Shown: positions 26,001-34,665 of the stretch, piece by piece
How positions within the stretch are numbered: the first letter of the stretch is position 1
Layout: each line of letters begins with the position of its first letter
From: Promicromonospora sp. AC04
GTDB lineage: Bacteria; Actinomycetota; Actinomycetes; Actinomycetales; Cellulomonadaceae
Assembly (NCBI RefSeq): GCF_003058225.1
Contig: NZ_QBUG01000002.1
Location: 186,001-250,000, forward strand
Length of the DNA: 64,000 nucleotides
Direction: 5' to 3'
Notes under the pieces: generated by a model
What the model was told of the DNA's origin: nothing
Database searches by the model: none
Seen by the model: only the letters and a program-made list of their open reading frames with translations
Made by a program: the position numbers and the translations under genes

Positions 26001-26121
26001 GGGCCCGACCCTACGACCTCGGCGGCCTCGGCCACACCGACGCCGACCCGGCCAACGCATCCCGGTCGCAGCGTCGCGTGGTGCTGCTGGGCGAGGAGTC
26101 GCATCCTCTGCGAGTGAGGCA

Positions 26122-26154
26122 CGAAAATGAACGTTGGATGAACGACGAACGAAC
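26122..26154. promoter_or_regulatory. Putative PHO box upstream of the phosphate transporter
   Basis: Three contiguous 11-bp units occupy 26122-26132, 26133-26143 and 26144-26154, ending TGAAC, TGAAC and CGAAC. On the minus strand they read GTTCG.., GTTCAT.. and GTTCAT.., close to the 11-bp GTTCACC-type direct repeats bound by PhoP in Streptomyces. The box lies 63 bp before the Pit start, in the region shared with the ECF41 gene. Confidence 0.6.
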
Positions 26155-26216
26155 AGTGCGTTTACCCGGGTCAAAAACACAGGTCGCCACCAGGTTTCTC
26201 TTCAACCATCTACACC

Positions 26217-27497
26217 GTGACCGAAACGCTTCTGCTCGCCCTCGTCGTCGTGACCGCGCTCGCCTTCGACTTCACGAACGGCTTCCACGACACGGGCAAC
26301 GCGATGGCCACCTCCATCGCCACGCGAGCGCTCAAGCCCCGGACCGCCGTCGCGCTGTCCGCCGTCCTCAACCTCGTCGGCGCGTTCCTCTCGCTCGCCG
26401 TCGCCGCGACGATCGCCAAGGGCATCGTCGACGCCCAGGTCGTCACGCTCCCGGTGGTGCTCGCGGGGCTCGTCGGCGGCATCGTCTGGAACCTGGTCAC
26501 CTGGCTCCTCGGCATCCCCTCCAGCTCCTCGCACGCACTTGTCGGGGGCATGGTCGGCGCCGTGCTGGCCGCCGTCGGCACGTCCGGTGTGCTGTGGACC
26601 GGCGTGGTGTCCAAGGTCCTCGTGCCGGCCCTCCTCGCTCCGCTCATTGCGATCGCAGTCGCCGGCCTCGGCACGTGGTGCGTGGCGAAACTGACGCGCG
26701 GTGTACCCCAGGACGTGACCAGTCGCGGGTTCCGCTGGGGCCAGATCGGCTCCGCGTCGCTGGTCTCACTGGCGCACGGCACGAACGACGCGCAGAAGTC
26801 GATGGGCATCATCCTGCTCGCGCTCATCGCGGGCGGCGCCGTGCCCGCCGACTCGGGCGTCCCCGTCTGGGTGATCCTCAGCTGCGCCCTCGCCATGGCG
26901 GCGGGCACCTACCTGGGCGGCTGGCGCGTCATTCGCACGCTGGGCAAGGGGCTCGTGGAGATCGACACCCGCCAGGGCATGGCCGCCGAGACGTCATCGG
27001 CCGCCGTGATCCTGCTGTCCAGCCACTTCGGCTTCTCGCTCTCGACGACCCACGTCGCCACCGGCTCCGTGCTCGGCTCCGGCGTCGGTATGCCGGGGGC
27101 AAAGGTGCGCTGGGGCGTGGCCGGGCGCATGTTCGTCGCCTGGGGCCTCACGTTGCCGGCGGCGGGCCTGGTCGGCGCGCTGTGCCACTGGCTCGAATCC
27201 GCCATCGGTGGTGCCGCGGGCACGCTCGCCGTCGTCGCCGTGCTGGTGCTCTCCTCCGCGACCATCTGGATCGTGTCGCGCCGCAAGCCGGTCGACCACA
27301 CCAACGTCAACGAGGAGTGGGACGAGAACAAGGGCGCGGGGATCACGCCCGTCGCCGCCACAACCGGTGAGGCGGGCGGCGGGCGCGTCGCCCCGGTGCC
27401 CGCCGTCTCGACGGCGTCCTCCGTCGGTCCGGCCATCGAGTCCGTACGGGCGGTCAGCACCGCGAATACCACCATCTCGAAGGAAGGCACACGATGA
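26217..27497 (+). CDS. pitA: Low-affinity inorganic phosphate transporter (Pit family)
   Basis: A 426-residue membrane protein of the PiT family, importing phosphate (as metal phosphate) with protons. The family repeats are obvious: DFTNGFHDTGNAMATSIATRAL at residues 18-39, and its second-half counterpart with VSLAHGTNDAQKSMGI near residue 185. There are about ten hydrophobic spans, and the C-terminal 70 residues are a cytoplasmic tail. The GTG at 26217 has no clear Shine-Dalgarno sequence, so a short or leaderless transcript is possible. It overlaps a small membrane-protein gene (ATGA). A PHO-box-like array lies upstream, consistent with phosphate-starvation control. Confidence 0.92.
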   Translation: MTETLLLALVVVTALAFDFTNGFHDTGNAMATSIATRALKPRTAVALSAVLNLVGAFLSLAVAATIAKGIVDAQVVTLPVVLAGLVGGIVWNLVTWLLGIPSSSSHALVGGMVGAVLAAVGTSGVLWTGVVSKVLVPALLAPLIAIAVAGLGTWCVAKLTRGVPQDVTSRGFRWGQIGSASLVSLAHGTNDAQKSMGIILLALIAGGAVPADSGVPVWVILSCALAMAAGTYLGGWRVIRTLGKGLVEIDTRQGMAAETSSAAVILLSSHFGFSLSTTHVATGSVLGSGVGMPGAKVRWGVAGRMFVAWGLTLPAAGLVGALCHWLESAIGGAAGTLAVVAVLVLSSATIWIVSRRKPVDHTNVNEEWDENKGAGITPVAATTGEAGGGRVAPVPAVSTASSVGPAIESVRAVSTANTTISKEGTR

Positions 27498-27793
27498 GCG
27501 ACTTCATCGAGTGGGGCGCACTGGGCCAGGTCCTTGTGGCCGGCGTGCTCGTCGGCGCGGGCATCCCGGCGCTGTTCGCGCTCGGGCTCCGCCTGCTGGC
27601 CGGTACCACCCCGGACGACGGCGCCGCGCCCGCCGCCGAGCAGACATCGCAGGACGCCACCGGGCGAACCGCAGGCAGCGGGCCGATCGTGCGGCCCACC
27701 CCCGCGCGGTTCGCCGGTGGAGTCCTGTGCATGGCGGTCGTCATCGCGGCGATCGCCACGGGCCTGGTCTTCGTGATCTCGGGCGGACACTGA
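27494..27793 (+). CDS. Small two-helix membrane protein coupled to the phosphate transporter
   Basis: A 99-residue protein with two hydrophobic helices (about residues 9-37 and 72-96) separated by a Thr/Ala/Gly-rich loop. It starts inside the transporter stop codon (ATGA at 27494-27497). Small proteins of this layout regularly follow pit genes in actinobacteria and may be a subunit or regulator, but I know of no proven function. Confidence 0.8.
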   Translation: MSDFIEWGALGQVLVAGVLVGAGIPALFALGLRLLAGTTPDDGAAPAAEQTSQDATGRTAGSGPIVRPTPARFAGGVLCMAVVIAAIATGLVFVISGGH

Positions 27794-27826
27794 CCCCCGA
27801 CCGTGCTCCGATCAGGGCGGTGCGTC

Positions 27827-27867
27827 CCGTCAAGGAGTGGCCTCGGTAGCGAGGGTCTCCTTGACGG
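27827..27867. terminator. 11-bp stem-loop between convergent genes
   Basis: CCGTCAAGGAG at 27827-27837 and CTCCTTGACGG at 27857-27867 pair perfectly. The stem overlaps the last codons of the CotH gene and begins 34 bp after the small membrane-protein stop, so it may terminate both convergent transcripts. Confidence 0.6.
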
Positions 27868-29515
27868 TCTGGGCGTCGGCGTCGATCGTCGCCTGGTCGA
27901 CGCCGTCCGTCGTCGGGACCCGCGCCGCGATCTCGTCGACCAGCTGCGCGCCCGTCCCGCTGTCGATCCACTCGGCGGTCAGGTCGCTCACCGCCTGGTC
28001 GATCAGCGCGGCGTAGTCGGAGCTCTCCTCGAACCGGGTGACGAGCGCGTTGTTGTTCATCATCCCTCCGCCTCCCCCACCACCCTGGGCGCCGGGCTCG
28101 ACGCCCTCGGGCAGCTCGAAGCCCTCCGGTGGCTCGAAGCCCTCGGGCAGCTCCGGCATCGCAGTACCGTCCGGTGCGCCCTCGGTGGTGGGATCGTCGC
28201 CCCCCTGACCCGCGAGACCGCCACCGCCGGGCATCGACATCCCGCCGAGTGCCAGGTTGAGGTCCCACGACACGATGCTGATGAGACCCGTGTCGAGGTC
28301 GTAGTACAGGTAGCCGTTGCGACCGGGCCCGGAGATCGTGTCGAAGTTGCCGAGCACCTCCTGCGTGGCCAGGTAGGTCGCGAACGAGTCCACGTCGACC
28401 CACTGGTCCAGCTCCTGGGCGAACTCCTCGTCGGAGGCGCTGTCGAGCCACTCGAGGAACGACACGATCGGCTGCAGGTCCTGGCTCCCGTTGAGGTTGA
28501 CCTGCTTGAAGTCGTCGCCGTACTCGGTCTGGTCGTCGCCCTGGTAGGTGAACGAGCTCGTGGACAGCAGCTTGTAGAGCACCCCGTCGCCGTCGAGCTC
28601 GCCGGCGTACTGGGGGTCGGGGTTCTCCACGACGAGGCGGGTCGTCGTGGGACGGTCGTTCACGGCATAGGTGGTGAACGAGTAGTCCTGCGTGGGCTGG
28701 CCGGACTGCTCCGTCAGCTCGAGCGCGACGGCCTCGTTGAGCGACGACGCGCTCGACGCGCTCGCCGGGCGGATCGACAGCTCGGTCATGCCCTGGTAGG
28801 CGCGGCCCGGCTGGTTCTCGTCGAAACTGAGGAGCAACGGCAGGTTCTCGGGTTCGTCGGTGCTCAGCGCGGTTCCCGTGCCGACGAAGCCGCCGGCCTC
28901 ATCTCCCCCACCCGCGCCCTCGGGCATCTGTGGCACCGCGCCGTCACCCTCGGGCATCTGCGGCATGTCGCCGCCGCCGTCGGGCATCTGTGGCATCGCG
29001 CCCTCACCCTCGGGCATCTGCGGCATGCCACCCTCGGGCATCTCCGGCCGCTCGCCCCCGCCCATGCCACCCATGCCGCCCATCCCGCCGGGGGCCTGTT
29101 CGCCCTGCGTCTCGGAGCCCGCGCGGTCGTCGACCAGGGACGAGAGCGTGGAGTTGCCCTTGAGCCGGACCGCCGCGGAGTCGAGAGTGGTGCCGTCGAT
29201 GGTGACGTCGACGGTCATCCACTCCTTCTCGCCCTCGGTGAAGTACGCGTCCAGCATCCGGTCGTAGTCGTCCTGGGAGTAGGACAGCGAGATCTCGTGG
29301 TCGACCGTGTCGTCGAAGAGGTCGACAGTGCCCTCGATGTCCTCGGTGATGCGCTCCTCGTCGGTGACGGCGGCCGTGCTCGTGGAGTAGGGCCGGATCG
29401 CCACGTCGCCGAATACCGTCAGGGCGACGGCGATCCCCGCCAGGCCGGCGGTCAGCGGTATCCAGTGCTGACGCAGCCGCACCGGGAGGCGTTTGCGCAG
29501 GCTCGCGAGGCTCAT
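27830..29515 (-). CDS. CotH-family kinase-like protein, membrane-anchored
   Basis: A 561-residue protein with one N-terminal membrane helix (about residues 17-37) and the rest outside the cell. It has the CotH elements VRLKGNSTLSSL, QVNLNGSQ, a central YLATQEVLGNFDTISG segment and SWDLNLALGG. CotH proteins have a protein-kinase-like fold; spore-coat members autophosphorylate. Two low-complexity insertions stand out: a Met/Gly/Pro stretch with four 10-residue MPQMPEG-type repeats (about residues 137-200) and a Pro/Glu/Gly stretch near 450-485. The ATG at 29515 is preceded by GAGGTGG. It is the third gene of a VTC-DUF4956-CotH operon, 10 bp after DUF4956, suggesting a link to polyphosphate or surface phosphorylation. 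Confidence 0.88.
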   Translation of the reverse strand: MSLASLRKRLPVRLRQHWIPLTAGLAGIAVALTVFGDVAIRPYSTSTAAVTDEERITEDIEGTVDLFDDTVDHEISLSYSQDDYDRMLDAYFTEGEKEWMTVDVTIDGTTLDSAAVRLKGNSTLSSLVDDRAGSETQGEQAPGGMGGMGGMGGGERPEMPEGGMPQMPEGEGAMPQMPDGGGDMPQMPEGDGAVPQMPEGAGGGDEAGGFVGTGTALSTDEPENLPLLLSFDENQPGRAYQGMTELSIRPASASSASSLNEAVALELTEQSGQPTQDYSFTTYAVNDRPTTTRLVVENPDPQYAGELDGDGVLYKLLSTSSFTYQGDDQTEYGDDFKQVNLNGSQDLQPIVSFLEWLDSASDEEFAQELDQWVDVDSFATYLATQEVLGNFDTISGPGRNGYLYYDLDTGLISIVSWDLNLALGGMSMPGGGGLAGQGGDDPTTEGAPDGTAMPELPEGFEPPEGFELPEGVEPGAQGGGGGGGMMNNNALVTRFEESSDYAALIDQAVSDLTAEWIDSGTGAQLVDEIAARVPTTDGVDQATIDADAQTVKETLATEATP

Positions 29516-29525
29516 GGTCGCCACC

Positions 29526-30197
29526 TCACATGTCGGACTGGTCGTAGCCGGTCAGGACCGTGACCTTCTGCCCGGAGTTGATCTCTCCCAGGGCGTCGAT
29601 GATCTCGGTGGTCGTGACTCCTGGCTTGAGGCGCACCGAGTAGAAGAGCTCGTTCAGGGCGCCGCCGCGCACGGTCTCGACGCTCACGAGCTCGAACTCG
29701 CGGGTCATGCGGACGAGCACGTCGGCGACGTCCTGCTGGTAGCGGGGCTCGGGCGGCACCTGGACCTTGACCACCTGGCGCTGGATGTCGAGCTTGAACC
29801 AGTCGAACCGCTGCATGAGGAAGATGACCAGCAGGATGACCGCCGTCGCCGCGGCGGCCAGCAGGTAGAAGCGCGTACCGACCGCCATGCCGATCGCCAT
29901 CACGAGGAAGATGAACCCGACGTCGCGGGTCTCCTTGATCGCGTTGCGGAACCGGATCACCGACAGCGCGCCGACCAGGGCGAAGGCACGGGCGATGTTC
30001 GACCCGACGACGAGCATGATCACCGCGACGATCATGCCGATGATGACGAGGGTCTGGACGTAGGACTGGCTGTAGGAGATGTTGCGGTGCGTCCGCTTGT
30101 ACACCCAGCCGATGGCGGCGGACAGGACGAACGAGAGCGCCAACGTCATGGCGACGTCGAAGACGGAGAAGGTTCCGCTGAGGTCTTGGAGGTTCAT
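29526..30197 (-). CDS. DUF4956 membrane protein
   Basis: A 223-residue protein with about four membrane helices in the first 125 residues and a soluble C-terminal domain of some 95 residues (ferredoxin-like alternation of strands and helices). The segment SIRFRNAIKETRDVGFIF-type between helices is the family hallmark. Its function is not known. It is encoded between a VTC-domain gene, which it overlaps by ATGA, and a CotH gene, an association widely conserved in bacteria. It is probably the membrane part of that system. Confidence 0.88.
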   Translation of the reverse strand: MNLQDLSGTFSVFDVAMTLALSFVLSAAIGWVYKRTHRNISYSQSYVQTLVIIGMIVAVIMLVVGSNIARAFALVGALSVIRFRNAIKETRDVGFIFLVMAIGMAVGTRFYLLAAAATAVILLVIFLMQRFDWFKLDIQRQVVKVQVPPEPRYQQDVADVLVRMTREFELVSVETVRGGALNELFYSVRLKPGVTTTEIIDALGEINSGQKVTVLTGYDQSDM

Positions 30198-31189
30198 CGG
30201 GTGAGTGCACCCTTTCGGGTCGGGGCGTCGTCGACGCCGTTCGGGGTGGTCGGGTCCGCGGGCACGACGCCGGCGCCGTCGACGGCGTCCGGGCCGTCGC
30301 GCAGGATCGCGTCGACCTCGTCGGGGGCGTGCATGATCGAGCGGGGCGCGAGGCCGAAGGCCTGCACGCACTGGCAGTACTTGGAGATCCGGACCACGTC
30401 CAGGCTCATCCGGGCCGTCACGTCGGTGACCCAGGCGGGGACGCGCTCGTTCGCCTTCACCTCCAGCACCGACAGCCGGGGCGGCAGCGTCAGCCGGTTG
30501 ACGCTCTCGGAGGAGAGATGGAAGTCGCGGTCCCGGCCGCGGAGCCGATGGTCGAGCGTGACGCGCAGGCCCAGGTCCGCTTCGCGCCCCACCCATGCCT
30601 CGCGGTGATAGCCCGTCGTCACGGTCGGGCGCAGGCCGAGCTCGCCCACGAGGGTGGAGACCTCGTCCAGGAACGCGCGCTCACGGGTGCTGACCTCGCC
30701 GGCGGGCTCGTAGCCCTCCGGCGAGCACAGCCGCAGGGCGTCGCGGTACGGCAGGGATACCCGTCGCTTCTGCGTGACTCGGTTGACGCGCTGCTTGATC
30801 TCGACGAACACGTTCGACTCCGGGGTCAGGTCGTCGGCCGTGCCGTAGTGGCGCACGCGCAGCTTGCGCCGGAACTTCAGCCCTTCGATCTTCTCCCAGT
30901 AGAACTTCAGGTGCTCGGTGTCGTAGTAGACGCTGGTGATCGGGTAGCCCCCGTCGCCGGAGTGCGCGTCATCGTCCATGTGCCGGCGCAGCTCCGCACG
31001 GAGCTCGTCGGCCTGGTCTTCCGGTACGAGATACTTGATCTCGAACCGGTTGAACGCGTGCAGGCGGCTCGCGGTGTCGGTGCGAGCCGAGCTCGCGGTA
31101 CTGGAGCTCGCAGTGCTGGAGACGGGATCGCTGCCCGCTGCACTCGGTCTCGCACGTGGGTCGACTGCGCGTCGGGACAGGCGTCGCAC
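30194..31189 (-). CDS. VTC-domain protein, probable polyphosphate polymerase
   Basis: A 331-residue cytoplasmic protein with the VTC catalytic fold, which in yeast Vtc4 makes polyphosphate from ATP. Visible tunnel residues include RFEIKYLV near residue 48, the basic KFRRKLRVRHYG segment, FVEIKQR, and a late LEVKAN. The start is uncertain: GTG at 31189 is chosen for AGAGGAG 8 nt before it; GTG at 31216 or TTG at 31255 in frame are alternatives. The first 40 residues are a Ser/Ala-rich tail. It leads the VTC-DUF4956-CotH operon. Repeats resembling a PHO box lie 32-75 bp upstream, consistent with a role in phosphate storage. Confidence 0.87.
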   Translation of the reverse strand: MRRLSRRAVDPRARPSAAGSDPVSSTASSSTASSARTDTASRLHAFNRFEIKYLVPEDQADELRAELRRHMDDDAHSGDGGYPITSVYYDTEHLKFYWEKIEGLKFRRKLRVRHYGTADDLTPESNVFVEIKQRVNRVTQKRRVSLPYRDALRLCSPEGYEPAGEVSTRERAFLDEVSTLVGELGLRPTVTTGYHREAWVGREADLGLRVTLDHRLRGRDRDFHLSSESVNRLTLPPRLSVLEVKANERVPAWVTDVTARMSLDVVRISKYCQCVQAFGLAPRSIMHAPDEVDAILRDGPDAVDGAGVVPADPTTPNGVDDAPTRKGALTR

Positions 31190-31220
31190 GGGCCCCACTC
31201 CTCTCGTGGTTGCCACCCCG

Positions 31221-31264
31221 CCAACGTGAACAAGAGCTGGCGAGGAGATGAACAATCAGGAAAC
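31221..31264. promoter_or_regulatory. Possible PHO box upstream of the VTC operon
   Basis: Two strong TGAAC ends (31227-31231 and 31249-31253) are exactly 22 bp apart, with weaker 11-bp-phased units ending TGGCG and GAAAC. On the minus strand this gives GTTCACG.. and GTTCATC.. units, similar to the array before the Pit gene. It lies 32-75 bp before the chosen VTC start. Confidence 0.45.
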
Positions 31265-31461
31265 CGCAGCGTGTGGGGTGAACCTTTGCGGCTCCTGAGA
31301 ACCTGGAGACCGGCGCGGGTCGACGCCAGACCCGGAGCCGCACCAGACAGCCGCTTCCGGTCGACGGAGCCCGGTGCGACGAGGCACCCGGCCGCCAAAC
31401 ACATAGCGGGCACACAGGTTCGACTCAGGAAGACCACCGGGTCCGGGTCCACGCTGACCTC

Positions 31462-32232
31462 ATGATCGCCACAGCCGTGCCCGGCGGCCGACCCGACCAG
31501 CCGCACCTCACCCGGCCGGACGGCTCACCGGTCCGGGTCCTCGTCGTGGACGACGAGCCCAATCTCGCCGAGCTCCTCACGTCCGCGCTGCGACTCGAGG
31601 GGATGATCGTCTCCGCCGCCCTCGACGGCACCACGGCGATCCGCATGGTGCGCGAGGCCGTACCGGACATCGTGGTGCTCGATGTCATGCTCCCGGACAT
31701 GGACGGGCACACCGTGCTGCGCAGCCTTCGCGAGCAGGAGGCCCGGATGCCGGTGCTGTTCCTCACCGCACGCGATGCGGTCGAGGACCGCGTCTCCGGG
31801 CTCACCGCGGGCGGCGACGACTACGTGACGAAGCCGTTCAGCCTCGAGGAGCTGGTCGCCCGGCTGCGCGGGCTGCTCCGGCGCAGGGGCGCGATCACCA
31901 AGCAGGAGAGCGCCGTCCTCGCCGTCGGCGACCTGCGGCTCGACGAGGACGCGCACGAGGTATGGCGCGCCGGTGAGGAGATCCGGCTCACGGCAACCGA
32001 GTTCGAGCTGCTGCGCTACCTCATGCGCAATCCACGCCGGGTGCTGTCCAAGACACAGATCCTCGACCGCGTGTGGAACTACGACTTCGGCGGGAAGGCG
32101 AACATCGTCGAGCTGTACGTGTCCTACCTGCGCCGCAAGATCGACAAGGGGCGCGAGCCCATGATCCACACGCTGCGCGGCGTCGGGTACCTCCTGAAGC
32201 CCGTGAAGGGCGCGGGAACGACAGGTGCCTGA
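31462..32232 (+). CDS. OmpR-family response regulator
   Basis: A 256-residue two-component response regulator. The receiver domain (residues about 24-140) has the acidic pair DDE, the phospho-acceptor in VVLDVMLPDMDG and the switch lysine in VTKPF. The C-terminal winged helix (about 155-250) has LTATEFELLRYL and VSYLRRKIDKG. The first 23 residues precede the receiver. It overlaps the histidine kinase gene by 8 bp and is divergent from the VTC operon with 272 bp between. It looks like the MprA/TcrA/TrcR group rather than a clear PhoP; the signal is unknown. Confidence 0.92.
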   Translation: MIATAVPGGRPDQPHLTRPDGSPVRVLVVDDEPNLAELLTSALRLEGMIVSAALDGTTAIRMVREAVPDIVVLDVMLPDMDGHTVLRSLREQEARMPVLFLTARDAVEDRVSGLTAGGDDYVTKPFSLEELVARLRGLLRRRGAITKQESAVLAVGDLRLDEDAHEVWRAGEEIRLTATEFELLRYLMRNPRRVLSKTQILDRVWNYDFGGKANIVELYVSYLRRKIDKGREPMIHTLRGVGYLLKPVKGAGTTGA

Positions 32233-33820
32233 CACCCGGCTTCCCTCGACGCGACGGCCCATCGCCCTACGGAAGCGCCTCGTGCTCGTGCTCGCGGCGG
32301 TCGTCCTGGTCGTGACGGTCGGCCTCGCGGCGGCGTCGACGGTGGTGCTGCGGACGCAGCTCGTGACGGAGCTCGATCGCGAGCTCGAACAAGCGAGCCA
32401 GCGGCTCACGCAGGAGCCACCACAGCGGCCGCCCGGCGACGAGGCGTCCGGTGGTGAGCCGTCGGAGGAGGCTCCCGCGCCGCCGGCGCCGGTGCCGGCG
32501 CCGGACGTCGATCCCGATGCGGACACGCCGTCGACCTTCCCGCCGGGTGTCGGACCCGGCAGCGCCGTCGTGCGGTACTTCGACGGCGAGCTCGTCCTCG
32601 CTGACCACCTCACGTCGTCGCTCGAGCGGCTGGCCCTCGATGACGACCAGGTCGCCGAGCTCATAGCCGTTCCCGCGGACGGGCGCCCGCACGTCGTGCA
32701 GCTGAGAGACCTCGGCACGTTTCGCGCGGTGCACCGAACGACCGACGACGGGCAGCCATCGGTCGTCGCGACGAACACCGAGACCGTGGACGCGACCGTG
32801 CGCCGCTACGTCCTCGTTCAGGTGGCGCTCGGCATCGCCGCACTGCTCGCCGCCGTCGTCGGCGGCGCCTGGCTCGTGCGCCGTTCGCTCCGGCCGCTCG
32901 ACGACGTCGCCACCGCCGCGAGCCGGGTCTCGGAGCTCGAGCTCTCCCGGGGTGCGATCAGCGCCATCCCCCGGGTCCCCGAGGCCCTCACGGACGAGCG
33001 GACGGAGGTCGGGCAGGTAGGCGCCGCGCTCAACCGCATGGTCGAGAACGTCGAGGCGTCGCTCCAGGCGCGGCACGCCTCGGAGACGCAGGTGCGCAGC
33101 TTCGTCGCGGACGCGAGCCACGAGCTGCGCACGCCGCTCGCGTCGATCCGCGGGTACGCCGAGCTCGCGCGCCGCGCCCCCGACGACCTCCTGCCCACCA
33201 CGGCGCGCTCGCTGGATCGCATCGAGTCCGAGGCCGTGCGCATGACGGGTCTCGTCGAGGATCTGCTGCTCCTCGCGCGCCTCGACGCCGGGCGACCGCT
33301 CGATCGGTCGCAGGTCGACCTGGCGGCTCTTGCCGTCGACGCGGTCATGGACGCACACGCGGCCGGCCCGGATCACACCTGGACGCTCGACCTGTCGGAC
33401 GACGACGCCGACACCGCGCACAGCACCGGCGCCATGGTCGAGGACGAGCTGGTCGTGACCGGCGACGAGTCCAGCCTCCGGCAGGTTCTCGCGAACCTGC
33501 TCGCCAACGCGCACACGCACACCCCACCGGGGACGCACGTGGACGTGCGGCTCGTGCGTGACGGTGACGCCGTCGTGCTCGACGTCGTCGACGACGGTCC
33601 CGGCATCCCCGCCGCCCTGCGACCCACGCTCTTCCATCGTTTTGCGCGCGGCGACACCGCGCGCAACCGCAACGGCGGGTCCACCGGCCTCGGCCTCGCG
33701 ATCGCCGACGCGATCGTGACCGCACACGGTGGGACGATCGCCGTCAGCTCCACCACCGCGGACGAGCACGGCTCGCCCGGCACCCGGTTCACCGTTCGAC
33801 TTCCGCGGGATGCCCGATGA
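32225..33820 (+). CDS. Sensor histidine kinase
   Basis: A 531-residue membrane kinase. Membrane helices at about residues 17-42 and 198-220 enclose an extracellular sensor domain with a Pro/Ala-rich stretch (about 75-105). HAMP follows, then the HisKA box with the phosphorylated histidine in ASHELRTPL near residue 300, and the ATPase motifs NLLANAH, DDGPGIP and STGLGLAI. It begins with GTG at 32225 inside the response-regulator gene, so the two are co-translated. It autophosphorylates and passes phosphate to that regulator. It ends 6 bp from the convergent pflA gene. Confidence 0.92.
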   Translation: MPDTRLPSTRRPIALRKRLVLVLAAVVLVVTVGLAAASTVVLRTQLVTELDRELEQASQRLTQEPPQRPPGDEASGGEPSEEAPAPPAPVPAPDVDPDADTPSTFPPGVGPGSAVVRYFDGELVLADHLTSSLERLALDDDQVAELIAVPADGRPHVVQLRDLGTFRAVHRTTDDGQPSVVATNTETVDATVRRYVLVQVALGIAALLAAVVGGAWLVRRSLRPLDDVATAASRVSELELSRGAISAIPRVPEALTDERTEVGQVGAALNRMVENVEASLQARHASETQVRSFVADASHELRTPLASIRGYAELARRAPDDLLPTTARSLDRIESEAVRMTGLVEDLLLLARLDAGRPLDRSQVDLAALAVDAVMDAHAAGPDHTWTLDLSDDDADTAHSTGAMVEDELVVTGDESSLRQVLANLLANAHTHTPPGTHVDVRLVRDGDAVVLDVVDDGPGIPAALRPTLFHRFARGDTARNRNGGSTGLGLAIADAIVTAHGGTIAVSSTTADEHGSPGTRFTVRLPRDAR

Positions 33821-33825
33821 CCGCC

Positions 33826-34665
33826 TCAGTACGTCCTCAGGCCGTGCGTCCGGAACTGGTCCCGCACTCGTTCGGTCAGCTCGGCTGACGGCGGCTGCGT
33901 CGTCTCGAGCTCGTAGGTGCGCCCGAGCGCGGCCCACTTGTAGCGCCCCATCTGGTGGAAGGGCAGCACCTCGACGCGGGTGACGGTGTCGGGCCGGATC
34001 TCGTTCAGCTCTGCCACGTAGGCGGCGACGCGCTCGACGTTCTCGGCGTCGTCGGTCAGGCCGGGGACCAGGACGAACCTCACCCAGACCTCGGGACCAT
34101 GGCCTCCGGCGTCAGGCAGGCCGGACCGGGCGAGGCGCCGGCCGAACGCGAGGGTCGGCGCCAGCTCGCCACCCGTGACCCGGCGGTAGGTGTCGGGGTC
34201 ACCGGACTTCACGTCGAGCAGGACGAGGTCGGTGTCGGCGAGCATCCGCTCGGTGAGGTTCGCGCCCAGGAATCCGGAGGTGTCCAGCGTGGTGTGCACG
34301 CCGAGCTCCTTGGCGCCGCGCAGCAGGCGCGCCGCGAACGCGGGCTGCATCAGCACCTCGCCGCCCGACAGGGTCAGGCCGCCGCCGGTGGCCCGGAACA
34401 CCGGCAGGTAGCGGCGGATGCGGGTGAGGATCTGCTCGGCCGTGACGGGCCGGCCGTCCTTCATCTCGAGCATGTCCGGGTTGTGGCAGTAGAGGCAGCG
34501 CAGCGGGCAGCCCGAGAGAAACACCGTGAGCCGCGTGCCGGGCCCGTCCACCGCCGTGACCAGTTCCCACGAGTGCACCGACCCCAGCTCACCGGACCGC
34601 ATCGCGGCCAGCCGCTGCGAGCGCGGGGAGAGGCCGGACAGGGGAGCCAGCGCCTGGAGGGTCAT
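33826..34665 (-). CDS. pflA: Pyruvate formate-lyase-activating enzyme
   Basis: A 279-residue radical SAM enzyme that installs the glycyl radical on PflB. The cluster motif CPLRCLYC (CX3CX2C) is at about residues 53-60 and is followed by LSGGEVLMQP. The ATG at 34665 overlaps the pflB stop by one base (TGATG), so the pair is coupled and made in fixed ratio. The GTG just before it is less likely. The activase acts only without oxygen, pointing to real fermentative capacity. Confidence 0.93.
   Translation of the reverse strand: MTLQALAPLSGLSPRSQRLAAMRSGELGSVHSWELVTAVDGPGTRLTVFLSGCPLRCLYCHNPDMLEMKDGRPVTAEQILTRIRRYLPVFRATGGGLTLSGGEVLMQPAFAARLLRGAKELGVHTTLDTSGFLGANLTERMLADTDLVLLDVKSGDPDTYRRVTGGELAPTLAFGRRLARSGLPDAGGHGPEVWVRFVLVPGLTDDAENVERVAAYVAELNEIRPDTVTRVEVLPFHQMGRYKWAALGRTYELETTQPPSAELTERVRDQFRTHGLRTY

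Noticed and set aside
28912-29040. A short regularly repeated array that looks at first like a CRISPR
   Set aside because: The 30-bp units lack distinct spacers, are in frame and encode MPQMPEG repeats inside the CotH protein.
31462-33820. The two-component pair as PhoPR or DosRS, controlling the phosphate or hypoxia genes
   Set aside because: The regulator is OmpR-type, so not DosR (NarL-type). No residue pattern singles it out as PhoP, and proximity alone is weak evidence.
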